A DNA stretch of 64,000 nucleotides, from NCBI RefSeq assembly GCF_019966545.1, contig NZ_JAIMIC010000001.1, positions 248,001 to 312,000 of the forward strand. Direction: 5' to 3'. The position numbers were made by a program, and so were the translations under genes. The stretch is from Heliomarina baculiformis (GTDB lineage Bacteria > Pseudomonadota > Alphaproteobacteria > Rhodobacterales > Rhodobacteraceae). The notes under the pieces were generated by a model. It worked only from the letters and a program-made list of their open reading frames with translations. It did no database searches and was not told the DNA's origin. Positions 27,175 to 37,818 of the stretch are shown piece by piece. Every line of letters starts with the position of its first letter. The stretch's first letter is position 1.

Positions 27175-27245
27175 ATCCTCTTCTTTGGGTCTGAAATAAT
27201 CCCGGGGGAGACGCCCAAAGGGCGGCGGGGGCAGCGCCCCCTGCT
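27175..27245 (+). repeat. Dispersed G/C-tract intergenic repeat, copy C
   Basis: TTCTTTGGGTC, then AAATAATCCC, GGGGGAG, a GCCC/GGGC stem and finally GGGGGCAGCGCCCCC, which folds on itself. It shares its left half with copy B and its G/C hairpin layout with copies A and D. It lies in the gap between the osmC-like gene and the 3' end of rnj. Confidence 0.7.
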
Positions 27246-27332
27246 TCCATTCAAAATCGAGCAGCCGGACAAAGGCACCGATCAAACCAAACCGGATGCC
27301 CGCCCAATCGCTGGGGCGGACACTGGAAGGAT

Positions 27333-29000
27333 TTACCCGAGACGGCTGATGACGATCGTCACTTCCGGCTTCTTTCCGATCTCGCTCTGCGCCGTCTGAC
27401 GGACCGCGCGACGCAGCGCCTCCTCCAGCGCATCATCGTCGCGCAGGGTCTTTGGCTTGGCACGGCCCAGCAACTGGCTGAGGTCTTCTTCCATCACCTC
27501 GACCAGTGGCGCGCGCGAGGATCCGGTTTCCGGCAGGCCCCTGATCTCGCACCATGGATCGCCCAAAAGCTCGTCTTCCTCGTCGAGGATCAGAGTCACG
27601 GTCACATGACCGTTCAGCGCCATGCGGATTCTGTCGCGCACTACGCCGTCCATTGCGCCGATCTGGACCGATCCGTCCAGATAAGTGCGCCCGGTCTCGA
27701 TATATTCGGCAACGCGCAACTCATTTCCCGACAGGTCCATCATCATCCCATTCACGACAACCATCGACTGCATGCCCGACTCCGTCGCGATGCGCGCATG
27801 TTCGCGCAGGTGGCGGTGTTCGCCATGCATCGGGATCAGGATCTGCGGTTTGACCAACGCGTGCAACCGCTCGAGGTCGGGCCGGTTGGCGTGGCCCGAT
27901 ACATGGTAAAGACCGGATGAATCATCGACCACATCCACGCCTTTTTCCGAGAAGGCGTTGATGATCCGGATAACGCCGCGCTCATTGCCCGGGATCGTCT
28001 TCGAGGAAAACAGAAAGAGATCGCCCTCTTTCATCTCGAGCCCCAGATACTTGCCGCGGGCCAGTTGCGCGCTGGCGGCCCGACGTTCGCCCTGACTGCC
28101 CGTCACAAGAAGCATCAGGTTCTCGCGCGGAATATCCTGCGCCGCCTCTGGCGAGACGACACTCGGAAAATCATGCAGAACGCCGGTTTCGACAGCGGCT
28201 TCGACCATCCGGCGCATAGCGCGGCCCAGCAGAACGATGGACCGTCCGGCGCGGGCACCGGCCTCGGCCAGCGTTTTGACGCGGGCGACGTTACTGGCAA
28301 AGGTCGTCGCCACGACCATACCTTCCGCTTGACTGACGAGGTTCTCGATCTCGGGACCGACGGTGATTTCCGAGCGACCGGCAAGCGGAGAGAAGACGTT
28401 CGTGCTGTCACAGATCAGGGCCCGCACCCCGTTCTTGCAGACCTTGGCCCATAACTCGGGGTCAAAGGCCTCGCCCACGACCGGCGTGGCGTCCAGTTTG
28501 AAATCGCCCGAATGAATCACCCGGCCCTCCGGCGTGTCGATCACGAGCGACGCTGATTCAGGGATGGAATGCGAGATCGGCAGGAAGCTGACGGCAAAAG
28601 GCCCGAGCTTGATCTGTTCGGGCCAGGCGGAAACCGTGCGCACCGCGTCTTCGGGGTGGCCGTACTCATCCATCTTGCGCCGCGCGATATTGGCGGTAAA
28701 GGGGCGCGCATAGACCGGCGCGCCAAGCGCCTGGTAGAAATGTGCCACCGCGCCGATATGGTCTTCATGGGCGTGGGTGATGAATATCCCGTCGAGCCGG
28801 TCGGCACGTTCCTTGAGCCAGGTCATGTCGGGCATGATCAGGTCGACACCCGGTGTGCCGTCCATGTCGGGGAAGGTCACCCCGAGATCGACAAGGATCA
28901 GGCGTTCCTTGTCCGGTGCGCCATAGCCATAGACATAGGCGTTCATACCAATTTCGCCCGCCCCACCGAGAGGCAGGTAGATCAGTCTTTCACTGCTCAT
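27333..29000 (-). CDS. rnj: Ribonuclease J
   Basis: Metallo-beta-lactamase/beta-CASP ribonuclease, an exo- and endonuclease for mRNA decay and rRNA maturation in many alphaproteobacteria. The 555-residue protein carries the zinc motif HAHEDH (H76, H78, D80, H81) and the beta-CASP block SLVIDTPEGRVIHSGDFKLD. It ends the nuo-birA-coaX-rnj gene string; coaX ends only 4 bases upstream of its start, so the pair is likely co-transcribed. Confidence 0.94.
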   Translation of the reverse strand: MSSERLIYLPLGGAGEIGMNAYVYGYGAPDKERLILVDLGVTFPDMDGTPGVDLIMPDMTWLKERADRLDGIFITHAHEDHIGAVAHFYQALGAPVYARPFTANIARRKMDEYGHPEDAVRTVSAWPEQIKLGPFAVSFLPISHSIPESASLVIDTPEGRVIHSGDFKLDATPVVGEAFDPELWAKVCKNGVRALICDSTNVFSPLAGRSEITVGPEIENLVSQAEGMVVATTFASNVARVKTLAEAGARAGRSIVLLGRAMRRMVEAAVETGVLHDFPSVVSPEAAQDIPRENLMLLVTGSQGERRAASAQLARGKYLGLEMKEGDLFLFSSKTIPGNERGVIRIINAFSEKGVDVVDDSSGLYHVSGHANRPDLERLHALVKPQILIPMHGEHRHLREHARIATESGMQSMVVVNGMMMDLSGNELRVAEYIETGRTYLDGSVQIGAMDGVVRDRIRMALNGHVTVTLILDEEDELLGDPWCEIRGLPETGSSRAPLVEVMEEDLSQLLGRAKPKTLRDDDALEEALRRAVRQTAQSEIGKKPEVTIVISRLG

Positions 29001-29004
29001 CGTT

Positions 29005-29778
29005 TCAGGTTTTATCCTTGTTATAGGCGTGGATCACGGTCAGGCCGTGCATTGTCAGGTCTTCTTCGAAGAAATCGAACAGCACTTCGCTTTGCTGGAA
29101 CAGGGGCGCAAGACCGCCTGTCGCTATAATTTTCATGTCCGTGTCTCGTTCAGCGCGGATTCTACTGCAAATCTCGCGGACAAGACCGACATACCCCCAA
29201 AACACGCCCGACTGCATACATGCAACCGTATTCGTACCGACCACTGCCTGCGGCTTGGCGATATCGACATGCGGCAGGGCGGCGGCGGCCATGTGGAGCG
29301 CTTCGAGGCTGAGATTGACGCCCGGGGCAATGACGCCGCCGACATAGGCACCGTCGCTCGCGACCACGTCAAAGGTCGTGGCGGTGCCGAAATCGACAAC
29401 GACCAAATCGCCCCCGTGCCGGTCGAACGCGCCGGCGGTGTTCACAAGCCGGTCGGGTCCGACCTGGGTGCCTTCATCGACGCGGGGCGCGTGGGGCAGC
29501 AGGCATTCCGGCTTGCCAACGACCAGCGGACGGCAATTGAAGAAACGGTCGGCAAAGACGCGCAGGTTGAACACCACGCGCGGCACGGTGGACGAGATAA
29601 TAACATCGGTGATGTCCGGATCGATTCCGTAGTGCTTGATCAGCGTCGAAAACCAAGTGAAATAGGCATCTGCCGTACGCGCATGGTGCGTCGAGGTCCG
29701 CAGGGTGCAGAGAAATTTCTCGCCGTCCCAGATGGAAAAAACGGTATTCGTGTTGCCACAGTCAATCGCCAACAACAT
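29005..29778 (-). CDS. coaX: Type III pantothenate kinase
   Basis: Phosphorylates pantothenate, the first step of coenzyme A synthesis, without feedback inhibition by CoA. The 257 residues start with the acetate/actin-type ATP motif AIDCGNTNT (4-12) and contain the conserved block DFGTATTFDVV and GGVIAPGVNLS. It lies between birA and rnj, in an order I recall as conserved in Rhodobacteraceae. The key catalytic aspartate in VDFGTATTF is present. Confidence 0.93.
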   Translation of the reverse strand: MLLAIDCGNTNTVFSIWDGEKFLCTLRTSTHHARTADAYFTWFSTLIKHYGIDPDITDVIISSTVPRVVFNLRVFADRFFNCRPLVVGKPECLLPHAPRVDEGTQVGPDRLVNTAGAFDRHGGDLVVVDFGTATTFDVVASDGAYVGGVIAPGVNLSLEALHMAAAALPHVDIAKPQAVVGTNTVACMQSGVFWGYVGLVREICSRIRAERDTDMKIIATGGLAPLFQQSEVLFDFFEEDLTMHGLTVIHAYNKDKT

Positions 29779-29795
29779 GGGCCAGAGGCTCCTGT

Positions 29796-30545
29796 TCAGA
29801 AATAGATCTCGGCCGCAGGCAGGCTGACGCGGCCATTGTCCGTCTGTAAGACAAGATTGCCCCGCCCGTCCACCGTTTCAAAGATTCCGGTAGTTTCCGA
29901 ATTGCTCAGCCGTGCCGTGATGGGCTCACCGACACGGGCCGCGCGGGCAAGCCAGGCCTGCCGGATCGGTTCGAAACCGTAGGTGGTGAACTGGGTTTCA
30001 TAGCGGTCATAGGCGACGGCCAGATAGGTCAGGAAGTCTTCGGGCGAGACCGATGCCCCGGTTTCCGAGAGCAGCGACACGGGCCGCACGGCACCAGGTT
30101 CCACGTCTTCCGCGCGGGGCGCATCGGCAAGGTTCACGCCGATCCCGATGGCGAGGTAGCTGCCCTGCCCCGGTGCGCCGGTGCTCTCCAGCAGGATACC
30201 GGCGAGTTTGCCGCCGTTCAGCAGAACGTCATTGGGCCATTTCAGCGAAAAGCCCTCGGCGCGGCCAGTGACAGTGACGCAGGCATCGAAAAGCGCGAGG
30301 GAGGTCACGAAACTGCGCAGGGCAGCCCGTTCCGGCCCGCCGGTTGGTCGGATGACCAGCGTCGCGGCAAAGTTGCCTTTGGGATGGGTCCAGGGCCGTC
30401 CTCGCCGACCCCGGGCGGCGGTCTGGTGCAAGCCAAGGATCCACTCCGGCCCGGTCAGGCCCGGTGCGATCCGGGCCGCTTCGCTAAGCGTGGAGTCGAC
30501 TTTTTCGAGGATTCGACGGCCATAGCCGTACGGCCAGTCGGTCAT
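29796..30545 (-). CDS. birA: Biotin--[acetyl-CoA-carboxylase] ligase
   Basis: Attaches biotin to carboxylase carrier domains. The 249-residue protein has the ATP/biotin motif TAARGRRGRPW (42-52) and the conserved KWPNDVLLNG (from K102). It lacks an N-terminal helix-turn-helix, so it should be an enzyme only and not the biotin repressor. A natural client encoded in this window is the methylcrotonyl-CoA carboxylase alpha subunit at 51234-53168. It sits 36 bases downstream of nuoN. Confidence 0.93.
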   Translation of the reverse strand: MTDWPYGYGRRILEKVDSTLSEAARIAPGLTGPEWILGLHQTAARGRRGRPWTHPKGNFAATLVIRPTGGPERAALRSFVTSLALFDACVTVTGRAEGFSLKWPNDVLLNGGKLAGILLESTGAPGQGSYLAIGIGVNLADAPRAEDVEPGAVRPVSLLSETGASVSPEDFLTYLAVAYDRYETQFTTYGFEPIRQAWLARAARVGEPITARLSNSETTGIFETVDGRGNLVLQTDNGRVSLPAAEIYF

Positions 30546-30581
30546 CGGGGGCCTCCATTACAGAAAGGCCCCCGGTGAGGA

Positions 30582-32021
30582 TCAGTTAACAAGCGTTGCT
30601 GCCGCTGCCGCGGCCGCGCCTTCGACGCCGAACATGTTGACAACGCCCAGCAGCATGATGACAGCCGAAGCCATGAGGAAGACCCAGAGAACGGGCGAGC
30701 GGTTGGTTTCCAGCTCGGACCCTTCTTCGCCGAAGTACATGTAGTAGACGATGCGCAGATAGTAGAAAGCACCGATCACGGAGGCGACCACACCGGCCAC
30801 GGCGAGCCATGCCAGCCCGCCTTCATAAGCGGCCCGCAGAACGTAGAACTTGCCGAAAAAGCCGAGCATCGGCGGCACACCTGCCAGCGAGAAGAGGAGT
30901 ACCAGCATCGCCAGCGCCCGGCCCGGTTCACGCTTGGAATACAGGTTCAGCGCATTGATATCCGTGACCGGCTGCCCGTCGCGTTCCATCGAGAGAATGA
31001 AGGCAAATGTGCCAACATTCATGGTGATGTAGATCGCCACGTAGATCAGCATTGCCTGCACACCGAACACAGTGCCCGCGGCAAGGCCCATCAGGGCAAA
31101 TCCCATGTGGGTGATCGAGGAATAGGCCATCAGGCGTTTGATGTCGCGCTGACCGATGGCGGCAACGCTGCCGAGGAACATCGAGGCGACGGAGAGCAGC
31201 GCGATCACCTGTTGCCAGTCGCTGACGGCGGCACCGAAAGCGTCATGCAGAAGCCGGGCGAAAAGACCCAGCGCCGCCACCTTGGGCGCTGTCGCGAAAA
31301 ACGCGGTGACTGGGGTCGGCGCGCCTTCGTAAACGTCCGGCGTCCACATGTGGAAAGGCACGGCCGAAACCTTGAAGGCCAGACCGGAAATCAGGAAGAT
31401 CAGGCCGAAGAGCAGACCAACCGAAACCTCGCCATGGATCGCCGTCTGGATGATCCCTGAGAACAGCGTCGTACCCGCGTACCCATAGGTCAGCGAGGCA
31501 CCGTAAAGCAGCAGACCGGACGACAGGGCACCCAACACAAAATACTTGAGACCCGCCTCGGTCGACTTGGCACTGTCGCGGCGCAGCGAGGCGACCACGT
31601 AGAGCGCGAGCGATTGCAACTCGAGCCCCATGTAGAGCGACATCAGGTCTCCGGCGGAAACCATGACCATCATGCCCACAACGGAAAGTGCAACGAGCAG
31701 CGGATATTCGAACCGCAGCAGGCCGCGACGCTTCATGTATTCCTGGCTCATCACCAGAACGCAGGCCGCGGACAGCAGGATCGCGATCTTGGCGAAACGC
31801 GAGAAACCGTCATCGATGAACATGCCGTTAAAGGCAATCTTGTCGACGCCGCCGGCAGCACCGATCCAGATCGCCAGCAGGACCATAAGGATGCCGGTCA
31901 CCCAGACAAGCGCGGGGGCGAGCTTGTCCTTGGAGGTATAGACCGCGGCAACCAGCCCGAGCATGGCAAAAACAGCCAGAATGATTTCCGGCAGGATGGT
32001 GTTCAGATCAGCCTGGATCAT
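30582..32021 (-). CDS. nuoN: NADH-quinone oxidoreductase subunit N
   Basis: One of three antiporter-like proton-pumping membrane subunits of complex I. The 479 residues form about 14 transmembrane helices; the conserved segment [19 protein letters not shown] and the nearby [12 protein letters not shown] block hold the family's key lysine and glutamate environment. It is the last subunit gene of the nuo operon, which ends with it, birA, coaX and rnj. The gap to nuoM is 14 bases. Confidence 0.97.
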   Translation of the reverse strand: MIQADLNTILPEIILAVFAMLGLVAAVYTSKDKLAPALVWVTGILMVLLAIWIGAAGGVDKIAFNGMFIDDGFSRFAKIAILLSAACVLVMSQEYMKRRGLLRFEYPLLVALSVVGMMVMVSAGDLMSLYMGLELQSLALYVVASLRRDSAKSTEAGLKYFVLGALSSGLLLYGASLTYGYAGTTLFSGIIQTAIHGEVSVGLLFGLIFLISGLAFKVSAVPFHMWTPDVYEGAPTPVTAFFATAPKVAALGLFARLLHDAFGAAVSDWQQVIALLSVASMFLGSVAAIGQRDIKRLMAYSSITHMGFALMGLAAGTVFGVQAMLIYVAIYITMNVGTFAFILSMERDGQPVTDINALNLYSKREPGRALAMLVLLFSLAGVPPMLGFFGKFYVLRAAYEGGLAWLAVAGVVASVIGAFYYLRIVYYMYFGEEGSELETNRSPVLWVFLMASAVIMLLGVVNMFGVEGAAAAAAATLVN

Positions 32022-32035
32022 CTATCCGGCCCCCC

Positions 32036-33577
32036 TTAGTTCGATGCGGTCTGCGTCGCGGACTGAGCCGCGGCAACCGCGTTGTCATAGCTATCGACCA
32101 GCGCCGCCGTACTCGGGCTGATGATATCGGTGATAAGCGACGGGTAGACGCCGAGAAGCAGCGTCATCACGATCAGCGGCGCAAAGATGAACCGTTCACG
32201 CGAATTCATGTCGGAGATCGTCTTGAGGCTTTCCTTGATGAGATCGCCAAAGACGACCCGTCGATAGAGCCAGAGCGCATAAGCCGCCGAGAAGATCACA
32301 CCGCTCGTCGCTACGGCCGCCACCCAGGTGTTGACCTGGAACGTGCCCATCAGCGTCAGGAATTCACCGATGAAGCCCGAGGTGCCCGGAAGGCCGACGT
32401 TCGCCATCGTGAACAGCATGAAAACCAGCGCGTAGGCAGGCATCCTGTTTACCAAACCGCCGTAGGCGTCGATATCGCGAGTGTGCATCCGGTCATAGAT
32501 CACACCGACGCAGAGGAAGAGAGCGGCCGAGATGAACCCGTGCGAGAGCATCTGGAAGATCGCGCCGTCAACGCCCTGCTGGTTGGCCGCAAAGATGCCC
32601 ATGGTCACGAAACCCATGTGCGCGACCGAGGAATAGGCGATCAGCTTTTTCATATCCTCCTGCACCAGCGCGACGAGCGAGGTGTAGACAATCGCGATGG
32701 CCGACATCCAGAGCACCAGCGGTGCCAGGATTTCTGACCCGACCGGGAACATGGGCAACGAAAAGCGCAGGAAGCCATAGCCACCCATCTTGAGGAGGAT
32801 CGCCGCCAGAACCACGGAGCCCGCGGTCGGTGCCTGAACGTGCGCATCCGGAAGCCAAGTGTGAACAGGCCACATCGGCATCTTCACCGCGAAAGATGCG
32901 AAGAAGGCGAGGAAGAGAAGCGTCTGCAGACCGCCGACGATCTGGAAGCCCATCAGGCTGAAGGTTTCGCTGGCAAATTCATGGGTCAGCAGAACTTCGA
33001 TATCTGTGGTGCCCGCGTCGGCGAACATTGCCACCATCGCGACCAGCATCAGCACCGAGCCAAGGAAGGTGTAGAGGAAGAACTTGAAGCTCGCGTAGAT
33101 GCGGTTCGCCCCGCCCCAGATGCCAATGATCAGGAACATTGGGATCAGACCGGCTTCGAAGAACAGGTAGAACAGCACCAGATCCAGCGCCATGAAAACG
33201 CCGAGCATCAGCGTTTCCAAGAGCAGGAAGGCGATCATGTATTCCTTGACGCGGGTCTTTACATCCCAGCTCGCGAGAATGGTGAGCGGCATGACAAAGG
33301 TGGTCAGCATCACGAAAAGGACCGAGATCCCGTCGACGCCCATCTTGTATTGCAGGCCGAGCAGCCAGTCGCTTTGCTCGACGAACTGGAAACCGGGATC
33401 GGCGGGGTCGAATTCAAAATAGATGCCGAGCGAGATCAGGAAGGTGATGGTCGTCGCGAACAGCGCCACCCACTTGGCATTGCGATGCGCCGCGTCGTCT
33501 TCTCCGCGCAGGAAGATCGCAAGGATCAGGGCCGCGAGCGCAGGGATGAAGGTGACAATGGAAAGAAGGTTGTCCAT
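32036..33577 (-). CDS. nuoM: NADH-quinone oxidoreductase subunit M
   Basis: Antiporter-like membrane subunit of complex I, 513 residues with about 14 helices. The block [19 protein letters not shown] and the following [13 protein letters not shown] are characteristic of NuoM/MrpD-type subunits. Its ATG overlaps the final base of nuoL (TGATG-type junction), indicating translational coupling within the operon. Confidence 0.97.
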   Translation of the reverse strand: MDNLLSIVTFIPALAALILAIFLRGEDDAAHRNAKWVALFATTITFLISLGIYFEFDPADPGFQFVEQSDWLLGLQYKMGVDGISVLFVMLTTFVMPLTILASWDVKTRVKEYMIAFLLLETLMLGVFMALDLVLFYLFFEAGLIPMFLIIGIWGGANRIYASFKFFLYTFLGSVLMLVAMVAMFADAGTTDIEVLLTHEFASETFSLMGFQIVGGLQTLLFLAFFASFAVKMPMWPVHTWLPDAHVQAPTAGSVVLAAILLKMGGYGFLRFSLPMFPVGSEILAPLVLWMSAIAIVYTSLVALVQEDMKKLIAYSSVAHMGFVTMGIFAANQQGVDGAIFQMLSHGFISAALFLCVGVIYDRMHTRDIDAYGGLVNRMPAYALVFMLFTMANVGLPGTSGFIGEFLTLMGTFQVNTWVAAVATSGVIFSAAYALWLYRRVVFGDLIKESLKTISDMNSRERFIFAPLIVMTLLLGVYPSLITDIISPSTAALVDSYDNAVAAAQSATQTASN

Positions 33578-35721
33578 CAGTTGCCTCCTCCGATCGACAT
33601 CCAGGTGACAAGCGCGGCTATGCCGAGCACCATCCAGAAGGCATAAGTAAAGATATAGCCGGTCTGTGCGCGGCCTGCGAGCCGGGTGAAGAACGGTACG
33701 ATATTGAGTGCGACGCCATTCAGGAAGCCGTCGATGATGCTGCCATCACCGCGTTTCCAGAACACCTTGCCGAGGCCCATGACGGGGCGCACAAAGACCG
33801 CGTCATAGATTTCGTCGAAGTACCACTTGTTCTTGAGAAAGAGGTACAGGGGACGCTGGTTTTCGGCCAGACGACGGGGCAGTTCCGGGTTTACGATGTA
33901 GAACAGGTAGGCAACAGCAAGACCAAGCAGCATCGCGATAAAGGGCGAGACCTTGACCCAGATTGGCGCGGCATGGGCATTGTCCAGAACGTGGTTGTCC
34001 GGACCGAAGTAGAGCGCACCATCACCGGGTTCGCCGCCAAGCTGGGCGTGATGCTCGCCCGCCTCGCCGTGATCCTCGGTCGCGGCGTCCGCGAGTGCGG
34101 TCTCTTCGCCTTGGGCCTCTTCGGTCGCTTCTTCGCCGTGACCCGCTTCATCGGTCACCGCATGGTCATCGCCATGGGCCGCGGCCTCGGCCGCCATCGG
34201 AATGCCATAGAACTTACCGATCTGGTCGGCATGGCCGAAGAAGTTGGAATACCAGAGCATCCCCGAGAAGATCGCACCGAGCGACAGAACACCCAGCGGT
34301 ATCAGCATGACCATCGGGCTTTCGTGCGCATGATCATGCGTGTGCTTGTCGCCGCGCGGGGTACCGTAGAACGTCAGGAAGATAAGGCGCCACGAATAGA
34401 AGGACGTGAAGCAGGCAGCAACGACCAGCAGCCAGAAGCCATAGGCCGATCCGCCGCCCCATGCGCTTTCGATGATCGCGTCTTTGGAAAGGAAACCGGC
34501 AAAACCGATATGGGTCAGCGGGATGCCGACACCGGTGATCGCCAGCGTGCCGATCATCATCGCCCAGAAAGTATAGGGGATCTTTTTGCGCAGACCGCCG
34601 TAGTTGGTCATGTCCTGCTCGTGGTGCATCGCGTGGATGACCGAGCCTGCCCCGAGGAACAGGAGCGCCTTGAAAAAGGCGTGGGTCAGCAGGTGGAACA
34701 TGGCCGCCGAATACATACCAACACCGGCAGCAACGAACATGTAGCCCAGCTGCGAACAGGTCGAATAGGCGATGACGCGCTTGATGTCGGTCTGCACGAG
34801 GCCAACCGTTGCGGCAAAGAATGCCGTGGTCGCGCCCAGCACGGTGATGAAGGCAGTCGCTTCGGGCGCGAATTCCATGATCGGTGACATGCGGCAGACG
34901 AGGAACACGCCCGCCGTCACCATCGTAGCGGCGTGGATCAGGGCCGACACCGGGGTCGGGCCTTCCATCGCATCCGGGAGCCACGTGTGCAGCAGGAGCT
35001 GCGCGGATTTACCCATCGCGCCGATGAACAGCAGGAAGGCCACGAGGTTCGCCGCGTTCCATTCGGTCCAGAGGAAGGACACCTGCGTTTCGGCGAGCGT
35101 CGATGCTTCGCCAAAGATCACGTCGAAATCGATGGTGTCGGTCAGGAAGAACAGCGCGAAGATGCCCAGCGAAAAGCCGAAGTCACCGACACGGTTCACA
35201 ACAAAGGCCTTGATCGCGGCCGCGTTGGCCGAGGGCTTGCGATAATAGAAACCGATCAGCAGATAGGAGGCCACGCCCACGCCTTCCCATCCAAAGAACA
35301 TCTGGACCAAGTTGTTGGAGGTGACCAGCGCCAGCATCGCGAAGGTGAAGAACGACAGGTAAGCAAAGAAACGCGGCTTGTAGACCTCTCCCTCTTTCCA
35401 CTGGGGGTCGTGATCCATGTAGCCAAAGCTGTAGAGGTGCACGAGGCTGGAAACCGTGGTGATCACGATCAGCATGATGGCGGTAAGGCGGTCAAGCCGG
35501 ATGGCCCATTCCGTCGCCAGCGTGCCGGATTCGATAAAACGCAGCACGGTGATGTGCTCGGTCACGCCGTCGAAGGTGAAGAACACGATCCAAGAGAGTA
35601 GCGCTGCCAGGAAGAGCAGCCCCGTGGCAACCCATTGCGCTGCGGTTTCGCCGATGAACTTCCAGCCAAAGCCGCAGATCAGTGCGCCAACAAGCGGGGC
35701 GAAGAGGATGATGGTTTCCAT
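33577..35721 (-). CDS. nuoL: NADH-quinone oxidoreductase subunit L
   Basis: Largest antiporter-like subunit of complex I, 714 residues with about 16 helices including the long lateral helix at the C-terminus. Conserved motifs such as [22 protein letters not shown] (seen around residue 240-265) are present. Between roughly residues 505 and 575 there is a hydrophilic Asp/Glu/His-rich insertion ([13 protein letters not shown] onward) not found in E. coli NuoL. It lies 6 bases after nuoK. Confidence 0.96.
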   Translation of the reverse strand: METIILFAPLVGALICGFGWKFIGETAAQWVATGLLFLAALLSWIVFFTFDGVTEHITVLRFIESGTLATEWAIRLDRLTAIMLIVITTVSSLVHLYSFGYMDHDPQWKEGEVYKPRFFAYLSFFTFAMLALVTSNNLVQMFFGWEGVGVASYLLIGFYYRKPSANAAAIKAFVVNRVGDFGFSLGIFALFFLTDTIDFDVIFGEASTLAETQVSFLWTEWNAANLVAFLLFIGAMGKSAQLLLHTWLPDAMEGPTPVSALIHAATMVTAGVFLVCRMSPIMEFAPEATAFITVLGATTAFFAATVGLVQTDIKRVIAYSTCSQLGYMFVAAGVGMYSAAMFHLLTHAFFKALLFLGAGSVIHAMHHEQDMTNYGGLRKKIPYTFWAMMIGTLAITGVGIPLTHIGFAGFLSKDAIIESAWGGGSAYGFWLLVVAACFTSFYSWRLIFLTFYGTPRGDKHTHDHAHESPMVMLIPLGVLSLGAIFSGMLWYSNFFGHADQIGKFYGIPMAAEAAAHGDDHAVTDEAGHGEEATEEAQGEETALADAATEDHGEAGEHHAQLGGEPGDGALYFGPDNHVLDNAHAAPIWVKVSPFIAMLLGLAVAYLFYIVNPELPRRLAENQRPLYLFLKNKWYFDEIYDAVFVRPVMGLGKVFWKRGDGSIIDGFLNGVALNIVPFFTRLAGRAQTGYIFTYAFWMVLGIAALVTWMSIGGGN

Positions 35722-35727
35722 GTGACG

Positions 35728-36033
35728 TTAGCCCTTCATCACGTTGACGTCTTCGACGGCGATGGTGCCGCGGTTTCTGAAGAAACAGACAAGGATGGCA
35801 AGGCCGATCGCAGCCTCGGCGGCGGCGACAGTCAGCACGAAGAGCGTGAACACCTGCCCGACAAGATCCCCGAGGAAAGAGGAGAAGGCCACAAAGTTGA
35901 TGTTCACCGAAAGCAGGATCAGTTCGATGCTCATCAACAGGATGATGACGTTCTTGCGGTTCAGGAACAGCCCGAAGATGCCGATGACGAACAGCGTCGC
36001 CGCGACGGTGAGATAATGTTCAAGTCCGATCAT
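35728..36033 (-). CDS. nuoK: NADH-quinone oxidoreductase subunit K
   Basis: Small 101-residue subunit of complex I with three membrane helices; the conserved glutamates in the helix [17 protein letters not shown] and the following segment are part of the proton path. It sits upstream of nuoL with a short spacer, and downstream of a small reading frame and two GC hairpins that separate it from nuoJ. Length is normal. Confidence 0.96.
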   Translation of the reverse strand: MIGLEHYLTVAATLFVIGIFGLFLNRKNVIILLMSIELILLSVNINFVAFSSFLGDLVGQVFTLFVLTVAAAEAAIGLAILVCFFRNRGTIAVEDVNVMKG

Positions 36034-36089
36034 GTCGTCCCTCGGTTTCTTTTCCGTGTCGGCCTTTCCGGCCCTTGTCTTGTCTCGCC

Positions 36090-36128
36090 CCCGACAATGT
36101 CGGGATGTTTCGGCCCGTCCCGGGGCCG
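36090..36128. repeat. Two GC-rich inverted repeats between nuoK and nuoJ
   Basis: A 7-bp stem with a one-base loop at 36090-36104 (CCCGACA, A, TGTCGGG) and a 6-bp stem at 36111-36128 (CGGCCC with GGGCCG). They lie inside the operon upstream of nuoK on the minus strand and could affect transcript processing or stability. They resemble small palindromic repeats seen elsewhere in alphaproteobacteria. Confidence 0.5.
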
Positions 36129-36140
36129 GGATGTCTGCCG

Positions 36141-36323
36141 CTAGGTCAGCGGCGGCACCCCGATGTGCCTGCCCTTGTCGGGCGCGACCGCGCCGGAGAG
36201 CCGCGCCCGGCGGCGTTTCCAGACCCGGAAGGCCGAGTAGCTGAGCGCCGCCTTGGCGGCCCAGAGCCCGGCAAAGCCCGCGACCCCGACCGAAGACAGG
36301 TGATCGTGGACGATCTGGATCAA
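36141..36323 (-). CDS. Small putative membrane protein between nuoJ and nuoK
   Basis: A 60-codon frame with a short hydrophobic segment (about residues 12-30) followed by a basic Arg/Lys-rich tail. It begins with TTG overlapping the nuoJ stop (TTGA junction), the same kind of coupling as its neighbours, and a GGGG stretch upstream may serve as ribosome-binding site. I do not recognise it. It could be a chance frame in the spacer; the coupling argues for a real gene. Confidence 0.45.
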   Translation of the reverse strand: MIQIVHDHLSSVGVAGFAGLWAAKAALSYSAFRVWKRRRARLSGAVAPDKGRHIGVPPLT

Positions 36324-36922
36324 AGCCCCTGCCCCGGTTTGACGTCGCGAAGTTCCATCGCCTTGGCCGGATCGCGATACATCTGGGCCAGCACGTTCTG
36401 ACGCTTGACGTCCTGACGGTGGCGCAGGGTCAGAACGATTGCGCCGATCATCGCGACCAGCAGGATGAGACCTGCAAGCTGGAACAGCAGGAAGTACTGA
36501 TCATAAAGGATCAGACCAAGCGCCTGCGTATTGTGCTTGTCGACCGGCATCACCTGCGTGCGCATCGTTTCGGCGGCGGCGTTGGATTCCCACGCACCAA
36601 AGGCCATGACGAACTGCATCAGAATGATGAGGCCGATCAGCAGGGCCAGCGGCATGTATTTTGCCATCTCGGCCTTGAGCTCGGCGAAATCCACATCAAG
36701 CATCATGACAACGAAGAGGAAGAGCACGGCCACCGCGCCCACATAGACGATCACCAGCAGCATCGCGACGAATTCCGCGCCGAGCAGCACGAAGAGCCCC
36801 GCCGAAGACAGAAACGCAAGGATCAGCCAGAGCACCGAATGTACCGGCTGGCGCGCGGTTACGGTGAAAAAGCCGCCGATGATGGCGCTTATCGAAAACA
36901 GGTAAAAGGCAAATACGCTCAT
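36320..36922 (-). CDS. nuoJ: NADH-quinone oxidoreductase subunit J
   Basis: A 200-residue membrane subunit of complex I with five helices; the third contains the conserved [20 protein letters not shown] (about residues 55-74), a pi-bulge helix important for coupling. Start overlaps the AhpD-like gene stop (ATGA). The C-terminal soluble tail (about 160-200) is slightly longer than in E. coli. Confidence 0.96.
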   Translation of the reverse strand: MSVFAFYLFSISAIIGGFFTVTARQPVHSVLWLILAFLSSAGLFVLLGAEFVAMLLVIVYVGAVAVLFLFVVMMLDVDFAELKAEMAKYMPLALLIGLIILMQFVMAFGAWESNAAAETMRTQVMPVDKHNTQALGLILYDQYFLLFQLAGLILLVAMIGAIVLTLRHRQDVKRQNVLAQMYRDPAKAMELRDVKPGQGL

Positions 36923-37326
36923 GTTTCGGGTTCCTCGTTTTCGCCCATAGTCTCTTGCGCAAGATCGAGCGCGCGGGTCATCGCGGGAATGCCCGCAAAG
37001 ACCGACATCTGACCGATCGTCTCGACGATTTCTTGCTTGCGTGCCCCGGCTTCGATCAGGTGACGCACGGTCTGGCGCACGGCTGTGTCTGCCTGCGCCC
37101 CTTGCATCGTCAGCCCGGCCAGCGTCAGCAGCAGCCGCGTCTTGGCATCAAGCCCGTCCTTGTTCACCGTGTTGCCGAACCAGAATTCCATCGCTTCCTT
37201 GGGCATGGTCGGCCACAGCGCCTCGAACCCCTTGGGCGAGAAGGTTTCAAGCGCGGGATTGAGCGCCCGCGCCATTTCCTGCGCCTGCGTCATCATCGCT
37301 TCAAAGGGGTTGCGCGGGTCGCTCAT
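36919..37326 (-). CDS. Carboxymuconolactone decarboxylase/AhpD-like protein in the nuo operon
   Basis: A 135-residue helical protein related to the carboxymuconolactone decarboxylase/AhpD family (segment [31 protein letters not shown]). The redox CxxC pair of true AhpD is absent, so peroxidase-like activity is not expected. It overlaps nuoI and nuoJ by 4 bases at each end (ATGA), so it is translated with complex I subunits. Related genes sit at this place in Rhodobacter nuo operons (recalled). Its role, if any, in complex I is unknown. Confidence 0.8.
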   Translation of the reverse strand: MSDPRNPFEAMMTQAQEMARALNPALETFSPKGFEALWPTMPKEAMEFWFGNTVNKDGLDAKTRLLLTLAGLTMQGAQADTAVRQTVRHLIEAGARKQEIVETIGQMSVFAGIPAMTRALDLAQETMGENEEPET

Positions 37327-37817
37327 CGGTAGGGCGCATCCAGTTCTAGGTTGCGGGCAATTTCAGCTTCCCAGCGTTCGCCGTTCTCAAGCAGCTTGGC
37401 CTTGTCATAGAACAGCTCTTCGCGGGTCTCGGTTGCGAATTCGAAATTCGGACCTTCGACGATGGCATCCACCGGGCAGGCTTCCTGACAGAAACCGCAG
37501 TAGATGCACTTCGTCATGTCGATGTCGTAGCGTGTCGTCCGGCGCGAGCCGTCTTCGCGCGGTTCGGCATCGATGGTGATGGCCTGCGCCGGACAGATCG
37601 CTTCGCAGAGTTTGCAAGCGATGCAGCGTTCTTCGCCGTTGGGATAGCGGCGCAGCGCGTGTTCGCCGCGGAATCGGGGCGACAGTGGCCCCTTTTCATG
37701 CGGGTAGTTAATCGTCGATTTGGGGGCCACGAAGTATTTCATGCCGATCCAGAGACCTTTGACGAAGTCGCTGAGCAGGAAATACTTGGCGGCGCGGGTA
37801 TAGTCGATTTGGGTCAT
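37323..37817 (-). CDS. nuoI: NADH-quinone oxidoreductase subunit I
   Basis: Peripheral-arm subunit carrying iron-sulfur clusters N6a and N6b. The 164 residues include two ferredoxin motifs, [13 protein letters not shown] and [13 protein letters not shown], with eight ligand cysteines. It lies 1 base from nuoH and overlaps the AhpD-like gene by 4 bases. Typical alphaproteobacterial length. Confidence 0.97.
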   Translation of the reverse strand: MTQIDYTRAAKYFLLSDFVKGLWIGMKYFVAPKSTINYPHEKGPLSPRFRGEHALRRYPNGEERCIACKLCEAICPAQAITIDAEPREDGSRRTTRYDIDMTKCIYCGFCQEACPVDAIVEGPNFEFATETREELFYDKAKLLENGERWEAEIARNLELDAPYR

Positions 37818-37818
37818 A

